Source: Helicobacter apodemus
GTDB lineage: Bacteria > Campylobacterota > Campylobacteria > Campylobacterales > Helicobacteraceae
Length of the DNA stretch: 64,000 nt
Assembly: GCF_000765745.2 (NCBI RefSeq)
Contig: NZ_JRPC02000011.1
Location: 1 to 64,000 of the forward strand
Reading direction: 5' to 3'
Shown here: in pieces, positions 24,495-32,053 of the stretch
How positions within the stretch are numbered: position 1 is the stretch's first letter
Layout of the letters: every line of letters begins with the position of its first letter
Notes under the pieces: generated by a model
What the model was told of the DNA's origin: nothing
Database searches by the model: none
The model's input: only the letters and a program-made list of their open reading frames with translations
Position numbers and translations under genes: made by a program

Positions 24495-24803
24495 TTAAAT
24501 TAAAGATTTAGAGATTCCCCAAACAATTCCTAAAATCACAGAAACTGCAATAATACCTTTGATATGCTCCATCATTCTTTCTTTGTTAAACATTACAATG
24601 ATGAGTAAAATTACAAGCCATAAAACCCCAATCACACTAACAAAAGTATTTACCATAGAAGCAACATCACTTGCAGTGTTTTCAACTTGTGTTTCAAACT
24701 CACCTTTAAATTTTCCAAGTGCGCTATCATTTGCAGCAAACATCATCATAGGTAAAACAACAAACCATATAAACCAAATTTTTTGTGAAAAACCTTTAAG
24801 CAT
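24495..24803 (-). CDS. virB2: VirB2-type pilin
   Basis: A 102-residue protein with a signal sequence (IWFIWFVVLPMMMFAA), a short polar region, then two hydrophobic helices (VSVIGVLWLVILLIIVMF and IIAVSVILGIVWGISKSLI) separated by a basic loop, the layout of VirB2/TrbC major pilins. It is the first gene of the long leftward transfer operon, preceded by RBS AAGGAG. Confidence 0.88.
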   Translation of the reverse strand: MLKGFSQKIWFIWFVVLPMMMFAANDSALGKFKGEFETQVENTASDVASMVNTFVSVIGVLWLVILLIIVMFNKERMMEHIKGIIAVSVILGIVWGISKSLI

Positions 24804-25356
24804 TTATGCTCCTTTTTTTGAAAAATTTGAGGAATACTAACGACTTTTTTTTCATTATCAAAAGCCTATTTTTGCGGAATAAATTTTTAAAGAAAGTGCG
24901 TTAAATTAGTAGTTTAAAGATTATTATTTTGCTTAAAGTATTTTTAAAATGTTACAAGAGGTTTTAAAAAATATTGCTTTGTAAAAAACAATATAAGATA
25001 GTTGCAAAAGGTTTAAAAAATATTACAAATTCCGCAAATAAAATTTTGTAAAAAAATTTTTAATTCCTTTATAAAATTTTCATTATCAAAAACATATTTT
25101 TGCGGAATAAATTTTTAAAGAATTTTCAAAGAATTTAACGATTAAACTTTTTATTTTTTTTTAAAAACTTTATTTTTGCAAAAAAATCTCTTTAGAAATG
25201 CCCTATTTATAGGCATTAATAAAGACTTTTTTTCTAAAAAAGCATACATTAGAGGGTTATCCTGCAAAAAATATTGTAATAATAATTTAAATTAATTTCT
25301 ATTAGAATATTTTTTAGGCAAGTTATAGAAAATATTTTTATATAAGGATTTTTATT
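24804..25356. other. Gene-free divergent region between virB2 and relaxase gene; oriT candidate
   Basis: About 550 AT-rich bases without a gene. Contents: one copy of a 92-bp repeat (24857-24948), a partial copy (25081-25122) with the TTTTTGCGGAATAAATTTT core, a hairpin AATGCC/GGCATT (25197-25217), a short A/T stem (about 25227-25242), and TATCCTGC at 25258-25265. The last fits the IncP-type nic consensus YATCCTG/Y and lies 92 bases before the relaxase start. Most likely the origin of transfer plus the virB promoter. Confidence 0.55.
24857..24948. repeat. 92-bp repeat, copy 1 (copy 2 at 28815-28906)
   Basis: Base-for-base identical to 28815-28906. It starts with ATCAAAAGCCTATTTTTGCG. Shorter relatives are at 25081-25122 (direct) and at 29189-29211 and 29268-29301 (inverted). 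Confidence 0.95.
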
Positions 25357-26997
25357 TTGGCTTCAAATTACTTCCCAACTTTTAGAGAATTTAAAAAGCA
25401 AAAAGATAAAGCACTATTCTTTGATTTTGAGGAAATTAAAGCAAAAAAAGTCAAACAACAATTCGATAAAAAAGGGATAGAAAATTATCCACAAAATCAT
25501 TTTATCTATTTGTTTAAAAATGTTAAAGGGGATTCCTCTTATACACAAAAGCAAGTAGTGATAAAAAACATTTCAAATTTAAATAAAAATGGATTTAAAA
25601 ACGCACTCAATTATTGCATTAAGCATAGCGAAAAATTCACTTGTTATGATAGTGAAAACAATGAGCTAACTACTCCAGATGTTTTTAAAAAATGGGAGAA
25701 AGATTTTGGCACAAATACAAATTCAAAAGATGTATGGCATTTAGTTTTTAGTATCAAGGAACAAGATTCCTTTGTTAGTCGTTCTTATTTAATTCAATCT
25801 GCTATTGAAACAATCAAAAAAAATTTCCCTTTTAATGATTTTGTTTTTGTTCCACATTGGCATCAAAATAACCCTCATATTCATATTTTGCTTAACAAAA
25901 GAAATCAAATCACAGATAGAAAAATTCACTTCAAAGATAGGGAAGAAATTAGAAATTTTTTTAATAATTTACGCAATGATTTTGCCACTTCTTTAAACCA
26001 AAGAGGTTACAATTATAAAAACACAATGAAATTAGAAAATGATTTGGAACAAAACCTCAAAGATTTAGAAAAAATCAACTTAAATTCTAAAATTGCTCTT
26101 TTAAATGTTTTGGAATCTCAACACACTTCCCTAAAAAAGAAAATTGATAATTTAGAGAACAAAAGATTGAATTTAAGAAAACTTATTTGGGATTTAAGAG
26201 TAGAAAAAAAGAATCTTATTGTGGAAGCTTTAAAAAATCAAATGAATAAAAATAAAATCTATTTCCAACAATTTAAAGAAGTCAAAAAATTAAATGAGAA
26301 ATTGAAGTTTTTTTATAGTAATTACAAAGATATAGACGAAGAAATTTCAAAACTTAAGCGTGATAGAAATCTAACAGATAATTATATGGAATTAGACAAA
26401 TCTTTTTCTAATGATTGGGCTTCCATTTTTGAAAAAGAAAAATACTTAGAATTTTTGAAAAAAAATTTTAAAAGAAAGCACCTCCCTAAGAAACAACAAA
26501 CCCTTTTAAATCTTTTTGAAAAAGAAATAATATTACAAAAACAAACCGCCAATGATTTTACTTTAGACTACATTAAAACAAATCTCAAACATTCTAAAAT
26601 ATTTGGAGAAAAAGCCAATGCTTTTAAACTCCTAGAAATGAAAAAAATTCTTTTAAAATGTTCCATTATGGCAATTAGAGGTGAAGTACATATTTCTTAT
26701 TTAGATAAAATCAATAGAAACATTTCTTTTATGGATAAAACTTTAGAGAAAAAATACCAATTCTTAGAAAAATATCTTAAAAATAAACAAGAAATTTCCC
26801 TTTTTAATTTTAAAGAATTTTCTACGCTTTCTAAGGCTTTAGAAAAAAATAATATAGAATTTTTAAAAGAATTAGAACAAAAGATTAAAAATAAATCTCC
26901 ACAACAAATAAAAGAAAAGAAGCAAATAATTTCTAGCAGTAAAAACAAAGAAGCTTTAAACATTAAAGAGAATCTTTCACATTCTCCTTATAACTAA
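25357..26997 (+). CDS. MOBP-type conjugative relaxase (VirD2/MobA-like)
   Basis: A 546-residue protein. The relaxase motif III is in VPHWHQNNPHIHILLNKRNQ (about residues 164-183), providing the metal-binding histidines. The nicking tyrosine should lie in the N-terminal 110 residues; LNYCIKHSEKFTCYDSE is a candidate region. The C-terminal 300 residues are a long Lys/Glu/Asn-rich coiled coil. It would nick oriT and pilot the strand through the VirB channel. The start is probably TTG (TAAGGAT precedes it), since no suitable ATG exists. It is divergent from the virB operon across the probable oriT. Confidence 0.85.
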   Translation: MASNYFPTFREFKKQKDKALFFDFEEIKAKKVKQQFDKKGIENYPQNHFIYLFKNVKGDSSYTQKQVVIKNISNLNKNGFKNALNYCIKHSEKFTCYDSENNELTTPDVFKKWEKDFGTNTNSKDVWHLVFSIKEQDSFVSRSYLIQSAIETIKKNFPFNDFVFVPHWHQNNPHIHILLNKRNQITDRKIHFKDREEIRNFFNNLRNDFATSLNQRGYNYKNTMKLENDLEQNLKDLEKINLNSKIALLNVLESQHTSLKKKIDNLENKRLNLRKLIWDLRVEKKNLIVEALKNQMNKNKIYFQQFKEVKKLNEKLKFFYSNYKDIDEEISKLKRDRNLTDNYMELDKSFSNDWASIFEKEKYLEFLKKNFKRKHLPKKQQTLLNLFEKEIILQKQTANDFTLDYIKTNLKHSKIFGEKANAFKLLEMKKILLKCSIMAIRGEVHISYLDKINRNISFMDKTLEKKYQFLEKYLKNKQEISLFNFKEFSTLSKALEKNNIEFLKELEQKIKNKSPQQIKEKKQIISSSKNKEALNIKENLSHSPYN

Positions 26998-26999
26998 AA

Positions 27000-27061
27000 C
27001 CACTCCCGCTTAAGCGGCTTTAGATTTGCAAGGGATTTAAGACTTTTATAAGCGGAAGTGG
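27000..27061. other. Long imperfect hairpin downstream of the relaxase gene
   Basis: CCACTCCCGCTTA (27000-27012) pairs with TAAGCGGAAGTGG (27049-27061) with one G-U pair. An inner perfect palindrome CCGCTTAAGCGG (27006-27017) offers an alternative fold. It starts directly after the relaxase stop and may be its terminator or an RNA switch. Confidence 0.5.
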
Positions 27062-27099
27062 CATAGAATCTGATTGTAATAAAAATTAATTTAGCTTAT

Positions 27100-27162
27100 C
27101 TAGTTCTTCACAACTAGAATAAGCAAAAGAATAATCGTTAAGACAATTATTATCTCTGCCAT
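27100..27162 (-). CDS. 20-residue hydrophobic peptide, candidate type I toxin
   Basis: The minus strand encodes MAEIIIVLTIILLLILVVKN followed by TAG. It has a strong ribosome-binding site (AAAGGAGGG, 6 bases before ATG) and a TATAAT box upstream (plus-strand ATTATA at 27208-27213). One membrane helix with a charged tip is typical of small type I toxins. I cannot see an obvious antisense RNA. Too short for routine gene calling; the RBS and promoter support it. Confidence 0.5.
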   Translation of the reverse strand: MAEIIIVLTIILLLILVVKN

Positions 27163-27264
27163 TAAGCCCTCCTTTTATAAGAAAAGCCTAACCTTAAATC
27201 CACACATATTATACAAATTTTTTGCTTTAAATATTCTTACTTAAACCCTGTTTTTGTGGAGCTT

Positions 27265-27272
27265 CATCCTGC
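27265..27272 (+). other. Second nic-like site CATCCTGC
   Basis: Matches the IncP-type nic consensus YATCCTG/Y, about 270 bases downstream of the relaxase gene. The motif also occurs by chance elsewhere in the window (for example near 54228), so this is weaker evidence than the site at 25258. Confidence 0.25.
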
Positions 27273-27316
27273 TTTAACCCTCTCTTTTGTTTGTGATAAT
27301 TTTTGTTTAGCTTGTG

Positions 27317-27702
27317 TTATTGTATCACTAAGATTAATAGAGTGGTCTTGATATAATCTCTCATCCCCAGAGGGGGCAATACTTCTAATTCAGATAATCT
27401 TATATTTCTCTTTAAAGTTGTTTTGTTAGGGATATGCCCTTGAATCTTAATAACGCCATCTCTAAATTTTTTAACTTTATAGTTAAAACCCATTGCGTGT
27501 ATTTTGTTTTCCTCCAAAAAAGGATTATGGAGTTGCAAGAAAAATTTTTTGTTTTCTCTTGAATACTTAAGTGTGCAATAAGGTTATTTTCAACTTTTTC
27601 AATTTTATTAAGAATTTTATTTACTTCAACAAAATTTGATTGACTAAGTTCATTTTCTAACTTATCCATAAGAGAATGAAAACTTTTTACTATTGCTTCC
27701 AT
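27317..27702 (-). pseudogene. Frameshifted small gene of unknown function
   Basis: The first part (from 27702: MEAIVKSFHSLMDKLENEL, a helical, charged region) and the second part (NPFLEENKIHAMGFNYKVKKFRDGVIKIQGH, from about 27535 to 27317) are in different frames. They meet at an A/T homopolymer near 27540-27552. A one-base change would join them into a protein of about 128 residues. Either a pseudogene, a homopolymer switch or a sequencing error. No family recognised. Confidence 0.55.
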
Positions 27703-27714
27703 TTTACCACCTTT

Positions 27715-28017
27715 TTAAGCACTTTTGCGTATTTTGTCGTAATAATCATCTTCTGTGTAAAATTCCTCGTCCTCTATACTAAAAGAACTTGCAAGACAAT
27801 TTACTTGATATTCACAAGAAAGATTATGCGATTCACACAAACTCTCCAAGTGCATAAAAACCAATTCTATATAAATATTTTGAAACAAAGGAACACAAGG
27901 GGATTCCCTTGCAATTTCCCACACTTCCTCTTCTGTTACGCTTAAATTTTCTCTTTTTAAAATATTTTCCATATCCGCAATAAAATCGGGCATATCATTA
28001 AAATTAATCCAATCCAT
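27715..28017 (-). CDS. Hypothetical acidic protein
   Basis: A 100-residue strongly acidic protein (DWINFNDMPDFIADMENIL; C-terminal EDEEFYTEDDYYDK) with several Cys. It lies downstream of promoter module copy 2 and of a possible 26-codon leader ORF. No family recognised. Acidic proteins of this size on mobile elements can be DNA mimics, but there is no specific evidence here. Confidence 0.6.
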   Translation of the reverse strand: MDWINFNDMPDFIADMENILKRENLSVTEEEVWEIARESPCVPLFQNIYIELVFMHLESLCESHNLSCEYQVNCLASSFSIEDEEFYTEDDYYDKIRKSA

Positions 28018-28027
28018 TTTAAACCCC

Positions 28028-28108
28028 CTATAATAAACAAAAAGAGGGCTGAAAATGGACTAAAATTGTAACTGCTTTCCTTGAAGCTCTTTTATATCCT
28101 GTTTCCAT
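28028..28108 (-). CDS. Possible 26-codon leader ORF
   Basis: ATG at 28108, just downstream of the leftward promoter of module copy 2, to TAG at 28028-28030. It ends 11 bases before the next gene's ATG and could be a leader peptide. Ribosome-binding site weak. Low confidence. Confidence 0.3.
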   Translation of the reverse strand: METGYKRASRKAVTILVHFQPSFCLL

Positions 28109-28223
28109 TTTACAACCTTTTTATCGATTTATGTAAAAATTATACCATATTTTTATTAAAAAAGCAACTATTTTAACAAAAAAAACACAAAATTTACCAC
28201 ATTTTTAATTTTTATGCTATAAT
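28107..28223. repeat. 117-bp divergent promoter module, copy 2
   Basis: 114/117 identical to 8508-8624, including both TATAAT boxes (rightward box 28218-28223). It places the tandem-HTH gene to the right and the acidic 28017 gene to the left under the same control as the 8507/8728 pair. Confidence 0.8.
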
Positions 28224-28290
28224 CCACTAACTTTTTCTCCCTTTTTTAGGGGGGCGTTGCGGGGGGTATCCCCCTGCTTTAAGAACATTT

Positions 28291-28317
28291 AAAATGAGAC
28301 TTAAAAGTCTCATTTTT
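28291..28317 (+). terminator. Intrinsic terminator in the leader of the tandem-HTH gene
   Basis: AAAATGAGACTT (28291-28302) and AAGTCTCATTTT (28305-28316) form a perfect stem with a 2-base loop followed by T. It lies between the promoter at 28218-28223 and the ATG at 28358, so it would attenuate that gene. A second hairpin follows at once. Confidence 0.7.
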
Positions 28318-28342
28318 CCGCCTTTAACCTTGATAAAGGCGG
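28318..28342 (+). promoter_or_regulatory. Second leader hairpin next to the ribosome-binding site
   Basis: CCGCCTTTA (28318-28326) pairs with TAAAGGCGG (28334-28342), ending 3 bases before AAAGGAG. It could limit ribosome access, or compete with the preceding terminator stem. Confidence 0.55.
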
Positions 28343-28357
28343 GACAAAGGAGAACTT

Positions 28358-28798
28358 ATGACAAAACAAGAATTAGACGAAGTGCTAAAAGGACTCAATT
28401 TAACACGCAAAAGCTTTTGTGAGAAGCTCGGAGTAAATTATAAGACGATGAATAACCATTGGGATACGAAAAATCCTATCCCACAATATGCAATTTCTTG
28501 GCTAGAAATTTACAAAACTGCTCAAAAATACGAACAATTTATAGAAATTTTGAAAAACGACTGCATAGTAGAATCACAACTTACAAAAGTGGATAAAAGC
28601 TTCACAAAAGAGGACTTTGTATCAAGATTGAAAACACTCAACTTAACACGCTCGGAATTTTGTGAAAAGGTGGGAATTGGGTATTCAACACCCACGACTT
28701 GGAATCTTTCTATTCCTCTTTGGGTAGAAGCTTGGCTAAACACCTATGAAAATGCGGAAAACTTTAAGAAACTAGAAATCCTTTTTCAAAAGATTTGA
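28358..28798 (+). CDS. Protein with two tandem copies of an HTH-like module
   Basis: A 146-residue protein. Residues 12-60 (LNLTRKSFCEKLGVNYKTMNNHW..., PQYAISWLEIYKTAQKYEQF) repeat at about 92-140 (LNLTRSEFCEKVGIGYSTPTTW..., PLWVEAWLNTYENAENFKKL). Each copy resembles a small HTH followed by a helix. A tandem DNA-binding repressor is inferred. Another single-copy HTH protein of the same style is at 34452-34799. It is transcribed from promoter module copy 2 through a leader with two hairpins. Confidence 0.75.
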   Translation: MTKQELDEVLKGLNLTRKSFCEKLGVNYKTMNNHWDTKNPIPQYAISWLEIYKTAQKYEQFIEILKNDCIVESQLTKVDKSFTKEDFVSRLKTLNLTRSEFCEKVGIGYSTPTTWNLSIPLWVEAWLNTYENAENFKKLEILFQKI

Positions 28799-28814
28799 CA
28801 AGATTAAAGATAAA

Positions 28815-28906
28815 ATCAAAAGCCTATTTTTGCGGAATAAATTTTTAAAGAAAGTGCGTTAAATTAGTAGTTTAAAGATTATTATTTTGCTTAAAGTATT
28901 TTTAAA
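28815..28906. repeat. 92-bp repeat, copy 2
   Basis: Perfect copy of 24857-24948 in the same orientation, about 4 kb apart. The segment between holds the relaxase gene, the hydrophobic peptide and the promoter module, so recombination between copies could excise it. Confidence 0.95.
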
Positions 28907-29267
28907 TGCAAAAGAATAAAAGGCTAATAATAGCTTTAAATACGACTTTCCACATAAAATCTTAACCGCATTTTAAACCTTTTGTTAAAAATAAGCTTAA
29001 AATATGGTTTTCCACTCCTGCATTCTTAAAACCATAATGAGAATAGAACATTAAGACTTTGATTCTAGTTTTGTAGAAAATTGTAATATATTCTGGAGAA
29101 ATTTAAAGTTTTTTAAAATATTCTTGATTAATTCCATAAATTTTATTTATTTTTAATGATTATTTTGCGTATGGCTTTATAATGAATTTTCCGCAAAAAT
29201 AGGCTTTTGATTTTTAAACTACAAAAACCCTATTCCACGATATTTTTAAAACTTCAAAAATTACCAT

Positions 29268-29301
29268 TTCCGCAAAAATAGGCTTTTGATTTTATCTTTA
29301 A
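29268..29301. repeat. 34-bp inverted copy of the repeat core
   Basis: Reverse complement of 28804-28837. A second, shorter inverted core lies at 29189-29211. Confidence 0.85.
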
Positions 29302-29842
29302 AATATGGATTCTCATTATTCTTGTAAGTTTCTAAAATTAGAATATTTAAGTATATTTTTTCATTCTCATTATTGTATTTTTTAAAAATTATTTTTTAGT
29401 CCTTCCTATATATTATAAAGAATCTAAAAGGGAAAGAGATATTGAGTTTAATATTGAGTTTAATTTCAATAGATAGTTTCTAGTTAAAGATAGATTCCAG
29501 TTAAGATAGTTTAATCAAAGTTAAAAGGAAAGTTAAAAAGTTCTGTTTAAATGTTTAAATATTCCTTTTTAACCTGTTCTTAGCTTGAAAGGATATTTTA
29601 GTTTTAAAGAATACTTTTATAAAGAAATCAAGTTTTAGTTTTCGTATAAACAAATACCAAAATACTATATACCTCCATAAATCAATTTTAATGGGTATAG
29701 GATTAAAAAAATAGATAAAGCTAGGGTTTTATATTATTTTAATCTTTTTTAATGATTTTAGAGCCATTTTAGAGCTTAATTTTAATATTGCAATTATTAA
29801 TTAAAATATTTAAAGCCATTTAAAAGTTTTTGAAAGGATATT

Positions 29843-31153
29843 TTAGTTTTTTAATTTCTCCATTTTATTTTCAAACGCAAGGAGTTTTTGATTAAAAGTT
29901 TCTAAGTTTTTTTCCATAGATTGTTTTAGCTCTTGTGGAATCTCTAAATTTTGATTTAACGCATAATAAACCCTTGTTGCAATTTGGATTCCTTGTTGAA
30001 AAGATTGTTGCTTTAAATGCTCATAAATAAACTCTTCTCCTTTGTTAAAAAAGGCTAAATTCTCATTAAAATCCCGCAAAGATTGATGAATATTATCTTT
30101 TGTAATAGCATTTATACCTATTTCTAAGACTTTAGAGAGAACTAAATCCTCATTAAAATCTTTACAATAAGGCTTTATCACATTCACTTCCGCATTTTTA
30201 AAGCATTCTTGTGCCTTTTGTGTATTCTTCTCTCCTGCTTTATCTCTATCAAATCCCAAAAATACCTTAGCATTAGGAAATTTCTTATCAAGATATTGCA
30301 AAGCTTGTAGCTGACTTTCTGTGATTATGCCATTAGTAGAGAGAATTAATGTGTTTGGAATAGTATTTATTTTGTTTAATCTCTCATTATTGAGCTTTTC
30401 AAAGAGACTTAAAGAATCAATACTAGATTCTGTAAGAATAATTTTTGCAATATTGCTTCTTTCTTCTTTTTCCTTGCTGTTAGAAAAAATTATCGCTTCT
30501 AAGCCTTTTTTACCATAGCAAATTTGCTTTAAAGGTTTTGTGTAAGTTTCTCCCTCTTTATTTTTTAAAATAGGATTCTTTAAATGAAGCTGGTAGCCTG
30601 TTTTAGAAAAGATTTGTTGTTCTTGTGTTTGCTCTTGCTTGGGTTTATTTGGTGTATTCTGTAAGGTTTTGATTGTATAGGTTGGAATCGCAATATTATC
30701 TCCATCCATCTTAATTTCACTGGTTAAATGTTGCAAGATTGCATTACTAATACCCCTATCACTAGAAAAATGATTTTTAGGTTGTAAATTCTTAAAGGTT
30801 AAAAACTTAGCTAACACCTCTTCTACTTCTTTATCTCTTTCAGTGTTTTTAGGTAAAGTATGGCATTGCAAATTTGTTTCTTTCTGAAGCTGGAGCAAAT
30901 CTTGCACCTTTAATCCTCTGTTTTTACAGAAATTAAAAATATTTCCTTTGTCCCTTTCATCATAAGGATTAAAGTAAAGATAATCGCCCTTTGCATTGCG
31001 TGAAATCACCAAAGCGTCTCCATTGTCGTTTTTAAGCTTAATGTGGTTTTTTGAGCTTTTGTTTTTGTCTTTAAAATAACCCAAATTAAGCAGGATTTGG
31101 TCTAAAGGAAGTTGCAATGTTTCTTCTGGATTCAATTTTGATATTCTTGCCAT
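29843..31153 (-). CDS. Toprim-domain primase-like protein (DUF3991/mobile-element type)
   Basis: A 436-residue protein. The N-terminal region (HIKLKNDNGDALVISRNAKGDYLYFNPYDERDKGNIFNFCKNRG) resembles a DUF3991-type domain. The C-terminal half carries a TOPRIM domain: LTESSIDSLSLFEKL (catalytic Glu), LGFDRDKAGEKN (DxD) and KDFNEDL. Such proteins accompany relaxases and may prime the complementary strand. No zinc finger is visible. The promoter carries the same inverted-repeat operator as ssb. Primase activity is inferred. Confidence 0.75.
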   Translation of the reverse strand: MARISKLNPEETLQLPLDQILLNLGYFKDKNKSSKNHIKLKNDNGDALVISRNAKGDYLYFNPYDERDKGNIFNFCKNRGLKVQDLLQLQKETNLQCHTLPKNTERDKEVEEVLAKFLTFKNLQPKNHFSSDRGISNAILQHLTSEIKMDGDNIAIPTYTIKTLQNTPNKPKQEQTQEQQIFSKTGYQLHLKNPILKNKEGETYTKPLKQICYGKKGLEAIIFSNSKEKEERSNIAKIILTESSIDSLSLFEKLNNERLNKINTIPNTLILSTNGIITESQLQALQYLDKKFPNAKVFLGFDRDKAGEKNTQKAQECFKNAEVNVIKPYCKDFNEDLVLSKVLEIGINAITKDNIHQSLRDFNENLAFFNKGEEFIYEHLKQQSFQQGIQIATRVYYALNQNLEIPQELKQSMEKNLETFNQKLLAFENKMEKLKN

Positions 31154-31172
31154 TCTTAATCCTTGATTTACA

Positions 31173-31250
31173 ATGTTATTAAATGTTAAAAAATAGTTTT
31201 TAACATTTTTAAAATGTTTTTAAATGTTATTTATTATTTTTTAAATGTTT
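31173..31250. promoter_or_regulatory. Operator array upstream of the toprim gene
   Basis: AATGTTATTAAATGTTA matches the parA array. AAATGTTAAAAA (31181-31192) and TTTTTAACATTT (31197-31208) around ATAG match the ssb operator with one mismatch. More AAATGTT words extend to 31250. It therefore joins both other arrays and defines a shared regulatory word. Confidence 0.6.
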
Positions 31251-31271
31251 AAATAAAAGGGAATAAATCCC

Positions 31272-32033
31272 TTACTTATTTTGATTAATCCAACAACTCT
31301 TATTAATTGTTTGTGTTTTGTAATACTTTGACACTAGGGAATAACTAATATAGTTATTAAAGAATTTATGTTTATTCCTCTTATTCATCTCCCATTTGGA
31401 TAGAGATAATTTTTTTCCTACAGGTAAGTTGTCAAATTCTGCTTTTGAAATTTCACCTATAATTTCTTTTCCGCTTTCCCACTCTTCTTTTGTGTAGAAT
31501 TTGTTATTGCAAGTGTATTTTAGCCTATAATCTGAATAGTGAGAACTTGCTAATAATTTACAAGAGTTTGTAAGATTTGGATTAATTCTAAAACCTATTT
31601 TATCCACAACCCTGCAAACTTGCTCTCCATCTACATCATAATGGCAAATGGTTTTTTTAAAAGCGTCTCGTTTTGTTTCTACTCTAGCATTTAAAGAGGG
31701 AATTGTGCATTCCTCATCTACAAAAGGCAAAATGCCTGTTTGATAATGTTTTAAATTTATATCGTTATTATTTGTTGGACAAAGATTTAAAAAATTTTTT
31801 CTAGCTTGTAAAGTTTCCCAAGGCTTTTTAAATTTAATAGCAAAATATCTTGCTATTGCACTAGCACACTCTGGTGGTTTTACTGGTGAAGCTAAACAAA
31901 TAAGTGCTTCACAAGCACTCCTTGTATCTCCACTTAAATATTCTATTTTAACTTCTGCCTGTAAGGTATTACATATAAAAAGTATTACAGGAAAAGAAAG
32001 TTTTATTACTCTTGATATTAAAAAATTTCTCAT
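31272..32033 (-). CDS. trbM: TrbM-family conjugal transfer protein
   Basis: A 253-residue secreted protein. Signal peptide (LSFPVILFICNTLQAEV), then the TrbM signature ACEALICLASPVKPPECASAIARYFAIKFKKPWETL and many Cys, consistent with periplasmic disulfides. TrbM proteins are found beside VirB5/TrbJ genes in conjugation loci; their exact role is unclear. It lies 20 bases downstream of virB5. Confidence 0.85.
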   Translation of the reverse strand: MRNFLISRVIKLSFPVILFICNTLQAEVKIEYLSGDTRSACEALICLASPVKPPECASAIARYFAIKFKKPWETLQARKNFLNLCPTNNNDINLKHYQTGILPFVDEECTIPSLNARVETKRDAFKKTICHYDVDGEQVCRVVDKIGFRINPNLTNSCKLLASSHYSDYRLKYTCNNKFYTKEEWESGKEIIGEISKAEFDNLPVGKKLSLSKWEMNKRNKHKFFNNYISYSLVSKYYKTQTINKSCWINQNK

Positions 32034-32053
32034 TTTTTCTCCTTAATATTGGT

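Larger units (their letters stand above)
28799..29842. other. 1-kb gene-free AT-rich region with repeats; replication-origin candidate
   Basis: No credible gene on either strand. It contains copy 2 of the 92-bp repeat (28815-28906) and two inverted copies of its TTCCGCAAAAATAGGCTTTT core (29189-29211 and 29268-29301). The last pairs with 28804-28837 as a 34-bp inverted repeat. AT-rich runs continue to the 3' end of the toprim gene. The mix of directed repeats and AT-rich DNA suits a replication origin or a second transfer-related site. Confidence 0.5.

Noticed and set aside
27715-28017. Anti-CRISPR or DNA-mimic protein
   Set aside because: Only its acidity and size suggest this; no specific motif or neighbour supports it.
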